Shown: positions 1 to 8,972 of the stretch, one piece after another
Position numbering within the stretch: the first letter of the stretch is position 1
How the letters are laid out: every line of letters begins with the position of its first letter
NCBI GenBank assembly: GCA_964540575.1
Contig: CAZINI010000008.1
Coordinates: forward strand, 21,320 to 85,319
From: UMGS1889 sp964540575
GTDB taxonomy: Bacteria > Bacillota > Clostridia > Oscillospirales > Ruminococcaceae
DNA: 64,000 nucleotides
Reading direction: 5' to 3'
The notes under the pieces: generated by a model
What the model saw: only the letters and a program-made list of their open reading frames with translations
Database searches by the model: none
What the model was told of the DNA's origin: nothing
Position numbers and translations under genes: made by a program

Positions 1-1730
1 AACTCCTTTGTTATCATATAATCAAGGTGATCCCAAGGCATAAGCTCGTCGAAGCTTCTTGTGCGGTTATCGTAAAACTGAGGATCAATGCCGCATTTTT
101 CAAAGGCAGCCACCCAGTTTTCATATTTATAGCACTCGTCCCAGCTGTCGAATTTGCAGCCCGATTTCCACGCCTCGTATATCACAGCCGAAAGCCGCCT
201 GTCCCCTCTTGCCAGTGCCGCTTCAAGGATACTTATCCTGTAATTATGCCAGCTGACGCTGACTATCTTGCGGTTTGTGCTGTCAAGAAGCAGCTTCTGT
301 TTTCTCGTTATTTCGGGAATACTTGCCTGAGGTTCAAACTCAAACGGCGTAAACGGCTTAGGCACGAAGGTCGCACAGCTGACGGAGATACTCAGCTTCG
401 GCGAACGCTTTCCCGCATTCACTGTACGGTAAAGGTCGATTATCCTGTCGGTAAGCTCTCCGATACCGATAATGTCCTCATCTGTTTCCGTAGGCAGTCC
501 CAGCATAAAATACAGCTTAACGGAGGACGCTCCGCCCTCGAAAGCCATTCGGCAGGTGTTCATAATTTCTTCGTCGGAAACGTTTTTGTTGATAACGTCC
601 CTCAAACGCTGAGTGCCCGCCTCTGGTGCAAAGGTAAGACCTGTTTTTCTGATCTTCCGAATTTTCTCCATAAGCTCCTCGCTGAAATTATCCACACGCA
701 GGGACGGCAGCGACAGGCTTATTTTCTCCTTGTCGGTATACTCGGAAAGGTCGCCCAAAAGCTTTTCTATCTCGGTAAAATCGCTTGTACTCAATGAGGA
801 CAGCGAAACCTCCTCATATCCCGTAGCTTCGCAAAGTGCCCTTGTCTGGCGGCAGACGGTGTCTGAACTTTTTTCTCTGAACGGACGATATATAAATCCC
901 GCCTGACAGAATCTGCACCCTCTGATACACCCTCTCAGCACCTCTACCACAGCCCTGTCGTGAACTATCTCGGTAAACGGCACCACAAACGAATCGGGAT
1001 AAAACACCTTGTCCATATCCCGAATAATACGCTTTGTCACCTTCGGCTTTGCTTCGGGACAGTTTGGTGTAATGCTCTGAACCGTCCCATCGGGATTATA
1101 GGAAACATCATAAAACGACGGAACATAAATGCCCTCTATCTTAGCAGCCTCGTGCAGGAAATCCGACTTGGACGCACCCTCTTTTTTCATCTTAGCATAC
1201 AAGTCCATCAGTTCAAGATTTACCTCTTCACCCTCACCGAGAATGAACAGGTCAAAGAAATCCGCCAGCGGCTCGGGATTACACACGCATGGACCTCCGC
1301 CGACTACAATAGGCGTTCCTTCTCCCCTGTCCTTTGCATACACGGGAAGTCCCGCCAGATCAAGCATATTAAGCACATTTGTATAGCTAAGCTCATACTG
1401 CAAGGTAAACCCGATAAAATCAAACTCAGCTATGGGGTCAAGGCTTTCCAGCCCGTAAAGGGGAATGTCATTCTCCCGCATGACCTGCTCGTAGTCCTCC
1501 CACGGTGCAAAAACACGTTCGCACCAAAAGTCCTCCCGCAGATTTTTCAAGCCGTACAGTATCTTCATTCCCAAATGTGACATTCCCACGTCATATGAAT
1601 CGGGAAAACAAAACGCAAACCTGACGTTAACCTTGCTTTTATCCTTAACAACGCTCCCCAGCTCACCGCCGATATATCTCGATGGACGCTGAACCTTTAA
1701 AAGCACCTTTTCAATTTTATCCTTTAACAT
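1..1730 (-). CDS. B12-binding radical SAM protein (TIGR03960 type), 3' end outside window
   Basis: This is a radical SAM protein of the TIGR03960 type, a clostridial family with a B12-binding-like N-terminal region and no firmly known substrate. The N-terminus reads MLKDKIEKVLLKVQRPSRYI and the iron-sulfur motif LRGCIRGCRFCQAG (CX3CX2C) lies near residues 265-275. The start ATG at 1730 follows GGAG at a spacing of six. 576 codons are visible and the frame is still open at base 1, at a DELMPWDHLDY segment typical of the family C-terminus, so perhaps only 30-50 residues are missing. It starts 17 bases after the M50 protease stop. In related Clostridia a DUF2344 protein, RNase E/G and ribosomal protein L21 follow, and I would expect them just left of the window. 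Confidence 0.88.
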   Translation of the reverse strand, partial: MLKDKIEKVLLKVQRPSRYIGGELGSVVKDKSKVNVRFAFCFPDSYDVGMSHLGMKILYGLKNLREDFWCERVFAPWEDYEQVMRENDIPLYGLESLDPIAEFDFIGFTLQYELSYTNVLNMLDLAGLPVYAKDRGEGTPIVVGGGPCVCNPEPLADFFDLFILGEGEEVNLELMDLYAKMKKEGASKSDFLHEAAKIEGIYVPSFYDVSYNPDGTVQSITPNCPEAKPKVTKRIIRDMDKVFYPDSFVVPFTEIVHDRAVVEVLRGCIRGCRFCQAGFIYRPFREKSSDTVCRQTRALCEATGYEEVSLSSLSTSDFTEIEKLLGDLSEYTDKEKISLSLPSLRVDNFSEELMEKIRKIRKTGLTFAPEAGTQRLRDVINKNVSDEEIMNTCRMAFEGGASSVKLYFMLGLPTETDEDIIGIGELTDRIIDLYRTVNAGKRSPKLSISVSCATFVPKPFTPFEFEPQASIPEITRKQKLLLDSTNRKIVSVSWHNYRISILEAALARGDRRLSAVIYEAWKSGCKFDSWDECYKYENWVAAFEKCGIDPQFYDNRTRSFDELMPWDHLDYMITKE

Positions 1731-1747
1731 ATACAACTCCATTTTAT

Positions 1748-2335
1748 TTAAATCATCAGCTCGGCGATCATAAAATATATTACCGTGATATACAGCGACG
1801 GATTGCCGAAGCCCCTTGCCGCAGCTATTGCCAAAAGTACCGCAAGAGCAGCAGTGTTCACGGCAGCAAGGGCAGTTTTTGTTTCCCATAATCCCGAGGA
1901 CGAGGCAAACCGTTCGGCAGCAAGAGCGACCATTCGCCCTCCGTCAAAGCCTTTCAGCGGCAGCAGATTGAACAGACCCGTCACAAGGCTGACAGCTCCA
2001 AAAATCGCCGCCCGTCCCCCTATAAGCAAATACGCCGCCGCAAACACAATGATATTTGCCAAAGGTCCCGCCGCCAGCACCGCAAGCTCTTTTCCATAAC
2101 CGGTCAGCCTGCTTTTTTTCGGAACTATCTTCACTCCCGCCCCGTAAAAGCATATTTCGGACAGCGGAACTTTCAGCCAAAGCATAGCCGCAAGATGCCC
2201 CATTTCGTGAAGCAAACAAGCGTAAAATCCAAGCAGCAGACAGCCCCCGCCGTCCAGCAGAAGCATAAGCGAGATAACCGCAAAAAAGCTGAAATGGAAG
2301 CTTATCCTTATCTTCCCAAGCCTTATCGAAAACAT
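1748..2335 (-). CDS. M50 site-2 metalloprotease, SpoIVFB-like
   Basis: An intramembrane zinc metalloprotease of 195 residues, cleaving substrate helices within the membrane. The zinc motif HEMGH is at residues 43-47 and the third-ligand motif NLLP...FDGGR at 123-134 (D131). AAGPLAN at 88-94 is also typical of M50 enzymes. Four to six hydrophobic segments are visible. It lacks PDZ and CBS domains, so it is the short SpoIVFB-like form. It lies between the U32 gene and the radical SAM gene in the same operon. The family includes the sporulation protease SpoIVFB, but nothing else here shows sporulation, so the substrate is unknown. Confidence 0.88.
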   Translation of the reverse strand: MFSIRLGKIRISFHFSFFAVISLMLLLDGGGCLLLGFYACLLHEMGHLAAMLWLKVPLSEICFYGAGVKIVPKKSRLTGYGKELAVLAAGPLANIIVFAAAYLLIGGRAAIFGAVSLVTGLFNLLPLKGFDGGRMVALAAERFASSSGLWETKTALAAVNTAALAVLLAIAAARGFGNPSLYITVIYFMIAELMI

Positions 2336-2380
2336 TATTTCACCTCGGTAAATTCTATTTCCGAGATGAAGTAAATAGAC

Positions 2381-3604
2381 TTACTTTTTCATTCTGATGA
2401 CCGAATTGGGCGGATACACCTTTTCACAGGGTATCTTTATCTTCATAGTTGCATGACAGGCACTTTCAACGCTTTCGCCGTTTTCGTTGAAAATTTCCTT
2501 TATGACCATTGTATCAAAGGGCATATTGGGCGAAAGTATCTCCGCTTCGTCACCAACGCTGAACTTGTTCCGCTGGGACGCATATATGAATCCGTCCTCA
2601 CACTTTTCGATAACGGCAGCAACGTCATATTCACGGATATATCCGCTGTTTTCGTAATACTGACAGTCGTTGGGGTGTCCGAAGAAAAATCCCGTGCAGT
2701 ATTTTCGGTGACTGACCTTGAACACCTCGTCCTTTATATAGGAAGGCAGCGTATCATAATCATCGGGGTGTTCCATCAGATAATCGACAGCCATTCTGTA
2801 AGCGTTTGTAACCACCGAAACATAGTAGGACGACTTTGCCCGTCCCTCGATCTTCAGGCTTGTAACACCCGCCTTTACCACCTTGTCCAGATGGTCTATC
2901 ATGCAAAGATCCTTTGCATTCAGGATATAAGTTCCCTTTTCGTCCTCAAATATGGGGAAAAACTGATCGGTACGCTTTTCCTCCATAAGATGATAACCCC
3001 AGCGGCAGGGCTGTGCACACTGTCCCCGATTGGCGTCACGGTTCACAAGATACTGTGACAGCAGACATCTCCCCGAAAAGGAAACGCACATTGCCCCGTG
3101 AACGAACGCTTCAATATCAAGCTCCTTAGGCGTTTTTGCCCGTATTTCCGCAATTTCCTCCAAAGAAAGCTCCCTTGCAAGAACTATCCTCTTTGCACCC
3201 ATATTATAAAGCTCGTTTGCGGTGACATAGTTTACTATCCCCGTCTGAGTGGACATATGGATTTCCATATCGGGAGCATATTTTTTCACCAGCGAAAGCA
3301 GTCCCAGATCGGCAACAATTACCGCATCGACTTCACACTGTTTAGCCTCCTCCATAAACTGCTCAAAATGGGGTATCTCGTCATTTCTCGGGAGAGTGTT
3401 GCAGGTAAGATAAACCTTAACTCCCCTTGAATGGCACATTTTCACCGCCTCGGCAAGCTGCTCACAGGAAAAATTCTGCGGTGCAGACCTCATGCCAAAG
3501 CTTTTTCCTCCGAGATAGACTGCATCTGCACCGTAATCAACAGCAGCAGCCAGCCTTTCCATATCGCCTGCGGGTGCCAGCACCTCGGGCTTTACAATAC
3601 TCAT
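2381..3604 (-). CDS. U32 family peptidase, tRNA hydroxylation protein TrhP-like
   Basis: A U32 family protein of 407 residues beginning MSIVKPEVLAPAGDMERL, the standard U32 start. The cysteine cluster (EAFVHGAMCVSFSGRC, then GQCAQPCRW) lies around residues 168-200 and is the expected iron-sulfur or substrate region. Bacillus homologues (TrhP, formerly YrrN/YrrO) are needed for 5-hydroxyuridine at tRNA position 34, which is a more likely role than proteolysis. Its neighbour MltG corresponds to yrrL, matching the Bacillus yrrL-yrrM-yrrN-yrrO neighbourhood. The RBS AAAGGCGG lies seven bases before the ATG. Confidence 0.87.
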   Translation of the reverse strand: MSIVKPEVLAPAGDMERLAAAVDYGADAVYLGGKSFGMRSAPQNFSCEQLAEAVKMCHSRGVKVYLTCNTLPRNDEIPHFEQFMEEAKQCEVDAVIVADLGLLSLVKKYAPDMEIHMSTQTGIVNYVTANELYNMGAKRIVLARELSLEEIAEIRAKTPKELDIEAFVHGAMCVSFSGRCLLSQYLVNRDANRGQCAQPCRWGYHLMEEKRTDQFFPIFEDEKGTYILNAKDLCMIDHLDKVVKAGVTSLKIEGRAKSSYYVSVVTNAYRMAVDYLMEHPDDYDTLPSYIKDEVFKVSHRKYCTGFFFGHPNDCQYYENSGYIREYDVAAVIEKCEDGFIYASQRNKFSVGDEAEILSPNMPFDTMVIKEIFNENGESVESACHATMKIKIPCEKVYPPNSVIRMKK

Positions 3605-3634
3605 TTAATAACCGCCTTTCGGGAAATATCACTG

Positions 3635-5011
3635 CTATGCCAATCCTGCAAGCTTCAGATTTTCCTCGTGTTCCTCAAGAGTTTTCGCATAATAGAATTC
3701 GCCTGTTTCAAGATTTGAACAGAAATAATAGTAATCGGTATCTGCCGGATAAAGAACCGCATTTATAGCGTCAAGACCGGGATTGCAGATAGGTCCGGGG
3801 GGCAGACCCGCTCCCTTGTAGGTATCATACGCCGTTTTCATATTTTCGGAAACATATTCGCCGCTTGCACAAATAACTTCTCTAACGTACTTGGACGTCG
3901 GGTCGGACTGCAGCAGCGGGAACTCGTCCTTGTTTTTCAGACGATTGTGGAAAACAGACGCAACACGCTTCATATTGGCAGTGTCCCCCGCCTCCGCCTG
4001 AACAATGGAAGCAAAGGTCAGAGTTTCCTCAAGGGTCATTCCCATATCCTCCATACGTCCGAGATAATCCCTTGTCAGCTTCGCATCGAAATTCTTGTAA
4101 ATTTTCTTCGATACTATGAGCGGGTCCTCTTCCAGATAGAACCTGTATGTATCGGGGAAAAGATAGCCCTCCATTTTATAATACTTCAGAGAACTGTCAC
4201 GCACCTGTTCTTCAAAATCAAATCCAAAGGATGCCGAATTGAACGTGTCAATGAAATCAGCCGCAGAGCAAACGCCCTTTTCCTCAAGACGGGCAGCAGC
4301 GTCCACAAGAGTGATGCCCTCGGGGAATGTGACATCGGCGACCTCACGCATATTTATAGCATCGCTTTGCAGCTCGTCGATAATGTCGCCATAGGACATA
4401 CTGGGGCTAAGCTTGTGGCTTCCCGCAATAAAGAAGCTGTCAGCACCCTTCATTTTTGAATATACTCTGAAAAGCATGGGCTGGTCAATTATGCCCTCCG
4501 ATTCCAGAAGCTCTGCTATTTTTTCCGTACCCGAATCATTGGGTATCTCAACGATTATCTCAGTATTCGGCTTATCAAATCCGATTATCTCCTTGGCTGT
4601 CTGCAAAATGAATACCGCCAGAAGTATGGAAACAACAATAACCATAGTTGTCAGAAGAAGTCCAACAACAAGCTTTGTGGAAAACCGTCTTTTCCGCTTT
4701 TTCGGGGTTCTTTTGGGCTGAGGCTCGTCCTCCTCTTCCTCATAATCGGAATACTCCTCCTCGGAAATGTCCGCTTCCTCGGCGGGTTCGGTTTCCTCAG
4801 CAGGCTCTTCCTCCGCTTCGGGGACAGTTTGCTCCTCTCCCGCGGGAACAGGTTCCTCGGTGGGTTCGGCGGGAATATCCCCGGCAGGCTCATTATCCGC
4901 AGGCGTTGTCGGCTCTGCCGCTTCTTCGGAAACTGCTTCCGCCCTTTTCTTTTCGTCGTGCTCCTCGAGAATATCGTCTATCAAGGAATCAAGATTATCA
5001 TTAGCTGCCAT
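3635..5011 (-). CDS. mltG: endolytic transglycosylase MltG
   Basis: MltG cleaves nascent glycan strands in the membrane and so sets peptidoglycan strand length. The protein (458 residues from the ATG at 5011) has a long acidic, proline-rich cytoplasmic tail of about 108 residues, one membrane helix near 113-138, then the YceG domain. The catalytic glutamate is in ASIVQAEAGD (about residue 340); LQSDPT and GLPPGPICNPG are family motifs. I chose the ATG at 5011 because GGAG lies eight bases upstream; a TTG two codons earlier would abut the RBS. It starts two bases after the cyclo-ligase stop. The acidic tail is longer than in most MltG proteins. Confidence 0.93.
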   Translation of the reverse strand: MAANDNLDSLIDDILEEHDEKKRAEAVSEEAAEPTTPADNEPAGDIPAEPTEEPVPAGEEQTVPEAEEEPAEETEPAEEADISEEEYSDYEEEEDEPQPKRTPKKRKRRFSTKLVVGLLLTTMVIVVSILLAVFILQTAKEIIGFDKPNTEIIVEIPNDSGTEKIAELLESEGIIDQPMLFRVYSKMKGADSFFIAGSHKLSPSMSYGDIIDELQSDAINMREVADVTFPEGITLVDAAARLEEKGVCSAADFIDTFNSASFGFDFEEQVRDSSLKYYKMEGYLFPDTYRFYLEEDPLIVSKKIYKNFDAKLTRDYLGRMEDMGMTLEETLTFASIVQAEAGDTANMKRVASVFHNRLKNKDEFPLLQSDPTSKYVREVICASGEYVSENMKTAYDTYKGAGLPPGPICNPGLDAINAVLYPADTDYYYFCSNLETGEFYYAKTLEEHEENLKLAGLA

Positions 5012-5013
5012 TC

Positions 5014-5616
5014 TCAAGCTCCTTTGTTTATTTTTCGCATATATTTTTCCGTTATCAGCATATTTACGGGAACATCAAATCTGCCGTGTTCCAGACGGTT
5101 TACCGTGCAGCCGCAGTAGCATATCCCGATATTGTAAAGCTCGCCGTGTGCCGAAAGAAATCGGTCGTAGTAACCCTTTCCGTATCCAAGACGATAGCCG
5201 CAAAGGTCGAAAGCAAGTCCCGGCACGATGCACACCGCATTCTCGAAATAGGTTATCTCCCTGCATTTTTCGGGGATAGGCTCCAGCACTCCGAAGGCAC
5301 ATACTTCCAAATCATCAAGAGAGTGTATCTCATAGAATTTCATCTCCCTTGTACCGTCCACGCACTTGGGAACGATAACGGCTTTTCCGTCCTTCAAAGC
5401 GGTGTTGATAAGCCCCTTTGTATCGACCTCGATAGCAGTGGAAACATAAGTAAGCAGCATTTTGCAGCGTCGGTATACCTCGGTAGATATGATCTTTGCC
5501 AGAACAGCGTTATCCTTTGCAGCCTTTTCGGAGACAGACATATTTTTTCTGAACTCCTTGTATTTCGTTCTGAGGGCTTTTTTGTATTCTCGAATATCCG
5601 TAAATCTGCCGTTCAT
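5014..5616 (-). CDS. fau: 5-formyltetrahydrofolate cyclo-ligase
   Basis: ATP-dependent conversion of 5-formyl-THF to 5,10-methenyl-THF, a one-carbon salvage step. The protein is 200 residues, normal for the family. The C-terminal signature VPGLAFDLCGYRLGYGKGYY near residues 131-150 carries the nucleotide-binding glycines, and VPKCVDGTREMKFYEI is the usual central strand. Translational coupling is likely on both sides: its ATG follows the DJ-1 gene stop by one base and its TGA ends two bases before mltG. The RBS is weak, which fits coupling. Confidence 0.92.
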   Translation of the reverse strand: MNGRFTDIREYKKALRTKYKEFRKNMSVSEKAAKDNAVLAKIISTEVYRRCKMLLTYVSTAIEVDTKGLINTALKDGKAVIVPKCVDGTREMKFYEIHSLDDLEVCAFGVLEPIPEKCREITYFENAVCIVPGLAFDLCGYRLGYGKGYYDRFLSAHGELYNIGICYCGCTVNRLEHGRFDVPVNMLITEKYMRKINKGA

Positions 5617-5617
5617 A

Positions 5618-6163
5618 TTAAATATCCCATAAGATCTGGTCTGCGATCCTGTCGGCTTCTTCCTTGGACTTCAAAGCCGAAATAAGCTCGTAGCCGAACT
5701 CCAGCGAAGCACCCGCTCCCCTTCCGGTGATGAATTTTCCATCGGTAACAGCGGGAACATTTACATACTCCGCACCCTTAAGCTCGTCCTCAAAGCCCTT
5801 GTAACAGGTTGCTTTTTTCCCCGAAAGCATACCGAGATGTCCGGGAACGGTAGGTGCCGCACATATAGCCGCAATGTATTTTCCGTTTTTCTCCGCAAAT
5901 TCAAGAGCACCCCGAACTATCTCCGAAGCCTCAAGATTATGTGTGCCCTTTAGACCTCCGGGAAGAACCACCGCTTCCAGCTCATCGGACAGCTTTATCT
6001 CGGTATCGGAAATATCGGCTTCCATTGTTATTCCATGGGAACTTACAACGCTCTTTTTACCCACCCCGACAGTTATCGTTTCGATCTTTGCACGTCTGAG
6101 CAGGTCAATAGGGGTAACTGCCTCAGTTTCCTCAAATCCGTCTGCAAGAAATACATATACCAT
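5618..6163 (-). CDS. DJ-1/PfpI family protein
   Basis: A 181-residue DJ-1/PfpI superfamily protein of the DJ-1/YajL branch. The nucleophile elbow is AAICAAPTV with C101, and the partner glutamate is E14 in GFEETEAV, equivalent to C106 and E18 of human DJ-1. Members act as chaperones, redox sensors, or possibly deglycases; the specific activity is disputed and cannot be told from sequence. RBS GGAG at spacing eight. It lies inside the same operon as the folate and peptidoglycan genes, which gives no specific clue. Confidence 0.9.
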   Translation of the reverse strand: MVYVFLADGFEETEAVTPIDLLRRAKIETITVGVGKKSVVSSHGITMEADISDTEIKLSDELEAVVLPGGLKGTHNLEASEIVRGALEFAEKNGKYIAAICAAPTVPGHLGMLSGKKATCYKGFEDELKGAEYVNVPAVTDGKFITGRGAGASLEFGYELISALKSKEEADRIADQILWDI

Positions 6164-6176
6164 AACAAAAACTCCT

Positions 6177-7061
6177 TTACATAATTTCTATTGTGTTTCT
6201 TTTTATTTGAAATGCAGGATAATAGGACATCTTCGACTTGCGAAGCCCCTCTATCCCCAGATCCTCTTCTCTGTTGATATAGGCAAAATCTCTGCCGCAC
6301 AGCTTGGCAAACTCATTGTTCACAGCGGCATATGCACCCTGTACATTGTGGTATGCCTTTTCTATATGCACTCCGAGAGTATCGGAATTTATCCTCTCGC
6401 CGATGGTAAAGCCCACAAGCTTCCCCGATACAAACAGGACACCGCCTTTCAGCCCCAGCTCATCAAAATGGTTGAAAAACGTGTTTATGGCAAACTGTTC
6501 CGACACGCTGGACTTATTGTCATAGCCGTTGCTTTCGTTGTAGCTGTTCACGGAAAATTCAATGCACTCGTCAAAATATTTTTCCGTCAGCGGGTGAAAT
6601 TCCCAGTCATTCTTATAAAAATTATTGAGATGATTACGCTTCTGATGATACTTCTTGCCCTTCAGCTCAATAAGGTCGGCGGCGTTGTAAATATAATCGA
6701 AATTCCCCGGGTCGGAGGATATTTTAATTCCGGCTCCGTATAACTCGGAAAACAGCGGTATCATTTCGTCCGATACCGAAGCGACCCTGAACGGCAAACC
6801 GTTTGCCGCCGCATATTCCTTCATCTCAGACAGCACATCGGCATATTCTCCGCCGCCTGCGGGAAATGTAAAGTAAAAATCCTCACCGCTTCCCGAAGCG
6901 GAAATATAAAAATCCTTGTATCTTGTAATTTTAGTATCATTGAGTCTTCGCCACGCCAGATTATTTGCGAAGCAGTAATCACAGCCCCTGAAATCGGAAA
7001 TGGCAAGCAGCTTATCTACCCAAGGCTTGTCCGAAAGCCGCAGCTCTCTGAATTCAAGCAT
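6177..7061 (-). CDS. DUF2156 (LPG-synthase C-terminal-like, GNAT-fold) protein
   Basis: A soluble protein of 294 residues resembling the DUF2156 family, related to the aminoacyl-transferase domain of phosphatidylglycerol lysyltransferase. The motif GKKYHQKRNHLNNF (about 135-148) is the typical family segment, and the FRGCDYCFANNLAWRR region near residue 25 is also characteristic. It lacks the membrane flippase part of MprF, so it could be a cytosolic aminoacyl- or acetyl-transferase. The RBS AAAGGTAGG is well placed. Its position between a nucleotide kinase and DJ-1 gives no pathway. Confidence 0.8.
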   Translation of the reverse strand: MLEFRELRLSDKPWVDKLLAISDFRGCDYCFANNLAWRRLNDTKITRYKDFYISASGSGEDFYFTFPAGGGEYADVLSEMKEYAAANGLPFRVASVSDEMIPLFSELYGAGIKISSDPGNFDYIYNAADLIELKGKKYHQKRNHLNNFYKNDWEFHPLTEKYFDECIEFSVNSYNESNGYDNKSSVSEQFAINTFFNHFDELGLKGGVLFVSGKLVGFTIGERINSDTLGVHIEKAYHNVQGAYAAVNNEFAKLCGRDFAYINREEDLGIEGLRKSKMSYYPAFQIKRNTIEIM

Positions 7062-7075
7062 ATAAATACCTACCT

Positions 7076-7741
7076 TTAACTTAAAAGAGTTCTTATGACC
7101 TCAGCGGATATAACTTCAGCGGGAAGCGGCTCGCCGTCCTTTGAACAGGATATGACCTGCCAGCCCAGCCTGTCTGCCGCAAACACAGCAGCCTGTCTGC
7201 ATCTGCGAAGATATTCAATATCCGCTTCGTGAATGTCTTTTTTGGATTCATCGCCGTTATATCGTCCGCTCAGAAGCTTCTGGGAAACTTCTGTGGGCAT
7301 ATCAAGGAAAATGACCTTGTCCGCCCGAGGGATACCCAGCTTGTCATACTCATAATCGCATATCCAGCGAAGGAAGCCCTCCCACTCGGATTCGGGGAGC
7401 TTCGTCATCTGATGGATAGCGTTGGAGGAAACATATCTTGCGGAGATGATCGTTTTTCCCGAAAGATAGTCCTTCTCCCAAAAGGTCTTGTAGCTGATAT
7501 ACCTGTCCACCGCATAAAAGCTTGAAGCGGCATAGGCATTGACCTCCTCCGCTTTTGGTGCGATTTTCCCCTCAAGATACATTCTCACAGGTGCGGATGA
7601 ATCGCTTTTATAGTCGGGAAAGCTCACCGTGATGAAATCCCGTCCCGCTTCGGAGAGCCATTTTTCGGCAAGAGCAAGCTGAGTAGACTTTCCGCAGCCG
7701 TCAAGACCGTCTATTACAAATATTTTACCTTTATCTGACAT
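7076..7741 (-). CDS. thymidylate kinase-like protein
   Basis: A P-loop nucleoside monophosphate kinase of 221 residues resembling dTMP kinase. The Walker A motif is DGLDGCGKSTQ (residues 11-21). The family's DR(Y/H) motif appears as ARYVSSNAIHQM, with the aspartate replaced by alanine, while a separate DRYISYK lies earlier. A PRADKVIFLDMP strand precedes the lid region. The usual substrate dTMP is therefore not certain; the protein may be a clostridial variant dNMP kinase. It is the first gene of the leftward operon, with a TTGACT-17-TAAAAT promoter upstream. Confidence 0.8.
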   Translation of the reverse strand: MSDKGKIFVIDGLDGCGKSTQLALAEKWLSEAGRDFITVSFPDYKSDSSAPVRMYLEGKIAPKAEEVNAYAASSFYAVDRYISYKTFWEKDYLSGKTIISARYVSSNAIHQMTKLPESEWEGFLRWICDYEYDKLGIPRADKVIFLDMPTEVSQKLLSGRYNGDESKKDIHEADIEYLRRCRQAAVFAADRLGWQVISCSKDGEPLPAEVISAEVIRTLLS

Positions 7742-7789
7742 TTTTGATCTTCCTCACTGAAATGCTTATATTATGCCATATTACAATCT

Positions 7790-7818
7790 ATTTTATCATT
7801 TTTTCCCGCATTAGTCAA
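7790..7818 (-). promoter_or_regulatory. sigma-A promoter of the 7741-to-1 operon
   Basis: On the minus strand a -35 box TTGACT (7818-7813) and a -10 box TAAAAT (7795-7790) are separated by 17 bases, about 50 bases before the kinase start codon. No other strong promoter is seen within this operon. Confidence 0.7.
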
Positions 7819-7860
7819 CATATAAATAATTACTAAAATAAAACCATTAATTTTTACTAT

Positions 7861-7906
7861 GAAAAAGCAGGCACGGCAGCATAAAAAGTACGCCGCCGCA
7901 CCCGCC
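7861..7906 (-). terminator. Rho-independent terminator of the Cys-rich gene
   Basis: On the minus strand, just after the stop at 7912, a GC-rich stem (CAGGC...GCGGC pairing with GCTGCCGTGCCTG, allowing G-U pairs) closes over a T-rich loop and is followed by TTTTT. Confidence 0.6.
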
Positions 7907-7911
7907 TGAGT

Positions 7912-8757
7912 TTAGTCCTCTTCTTCTGTGTCGCAGCAGCAGGTAACCGATTGTGAACAGCCGCATGTATCGCAGCCGTCCTTGCTGCAGTCGGGGAAAA
8001 ATTCTTCCATAGGAAAGCTCATTCTCTCGAATATCTCGCAGGGTGACTCGGTATTGCCGCTGCAGGAGCATTCCTTATGAGGAATACAAAGGTCCAAAGA
8101 CGGTACAACGATCGCAACGGGTCTTGAAAGCTGAACGATGGAGAATATCCCCAATGTAACTACAAGCGTAGGCACACGGGAACCCATATCCGTGCAGGCA
8201 ACAGCACATTCGCTTTCCGACGAATATACAGCCGAGGACGATACAGTTCCCGAAGCACAGCCGCAGCCGCTCCGTGAACGCATACACTTTACCTTCGCAT
8301 CAAGGCATATGGGGTCAACTACCCTTACAGTAGCCTTGGGCAGATCGGAAGCATTGTTATGACCGGATTCCGCAGCGGAACAGCAGTCCATACCGCTTTC
8401 AAATACCTTTGTGCTGCCCTCGCAGCCGAACAGTATGCACTTCTTGCTCCATACAGCAGTGCCGTTTATCTCGCCCGATTTGGTGCAGCTGTCCATAAAG
8501 GTCTCAAAGGTCAGGTCGAAGGTGTAAACAATATCCACCGAGAAATATCCCTTTGAAAAAGGCACTTCACGGACAGTAATGCAGACACTGTCGATTTTTG
8601 CACACTTGCATTTTACTATCATTCCGTCACAAACCGTCCCGCATCTGAGAGTTACGGGAAGATCGACTATGCAGTCCCTGTCTGAGCAGGAATCGAAAAT
8701 CCTCTGAGCTTCAATGCATACAGCATCCTTGAAGCTGCCGTTATCCTGTTTGCTCAT
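7912..8757 (-). CDS. cysteine-rich conserved hypothetical protein (30 Cys in 281 aa)
   Basis: I do not recognise a named domain. The 281-residue protein has about 30 cysteines, with an N-terminal block DAVCIEAQRIFDSCSDRDC (residues 11-29), which I recall as a recurring segment in clostridial hypothetical proteins, a middle part with beta-rich spacing, and a cysteine-dense tail ending VTCCCDTEEED. There is no signal peptide or membrane helix. The RBS AGGAGG precedes the ATG. It is monocistronic, with its own terminator. The composition suggests metal binding or disulfide cross-linking, as in some spore-coat proteins, but that is only an analogy. Confidence 0.75.
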   Translation of the reverse strand: MSKQDNGSFKDAVCIEAQRIFDSCSDRDCIVDLPVTLRCGTVCDGMIVKCKCAKIDSVCITVREVPFSKGYFSVDIVYTFDLTFETFMDSCTKSGEINGTAVWSKKCILFGCEGSTKVFESGMDCCSAAESGHNNASDLPKATVRVVDPICLDAKVKCMRSRSGCGCASGTVSSSAVYSSESECAVACTDMGSRVPTLVVTLGIFSIVQLSRPVAIVVPSLDLCIPHKECSCSGNTESPCEIFERMSFPMEEFFPDCSKDGCDTCGCSQSVTCCCDTEEED

Positions 8758-8894
8758 TGACGAACCTCCTGAAAATTTTATTAAAGTACGCCCTATGTAC
8801 TTCCCTATATATTATTCAAATCGGCTAAAAGTGTTACTTTTTCGTCTGCCTAAAAAGAAAATTGCGTATAAAGTGTAAAAGTTAAAAAAAACCT

Positions 8895-8922
8895 TTGCAA
8901 TTTGAATTTTTTGTGTTATAAT
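8895..8922 (+). promoter_or_regulatory. promoter of phosphoglucomutase gene
   Basis: TTGCAA (8895-8900) and a perfect TATAAT (8917-8922) are separated by 16 bases, 50 bases before the ATG at 8973, which itself has a GAGGTG ribosome site. Confidence 0.75.
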
Positions 8923-8972
8923 ATGTATGAATGCGGATTATCCGCTGAATATAATTAATGAGGTGACTGTTT

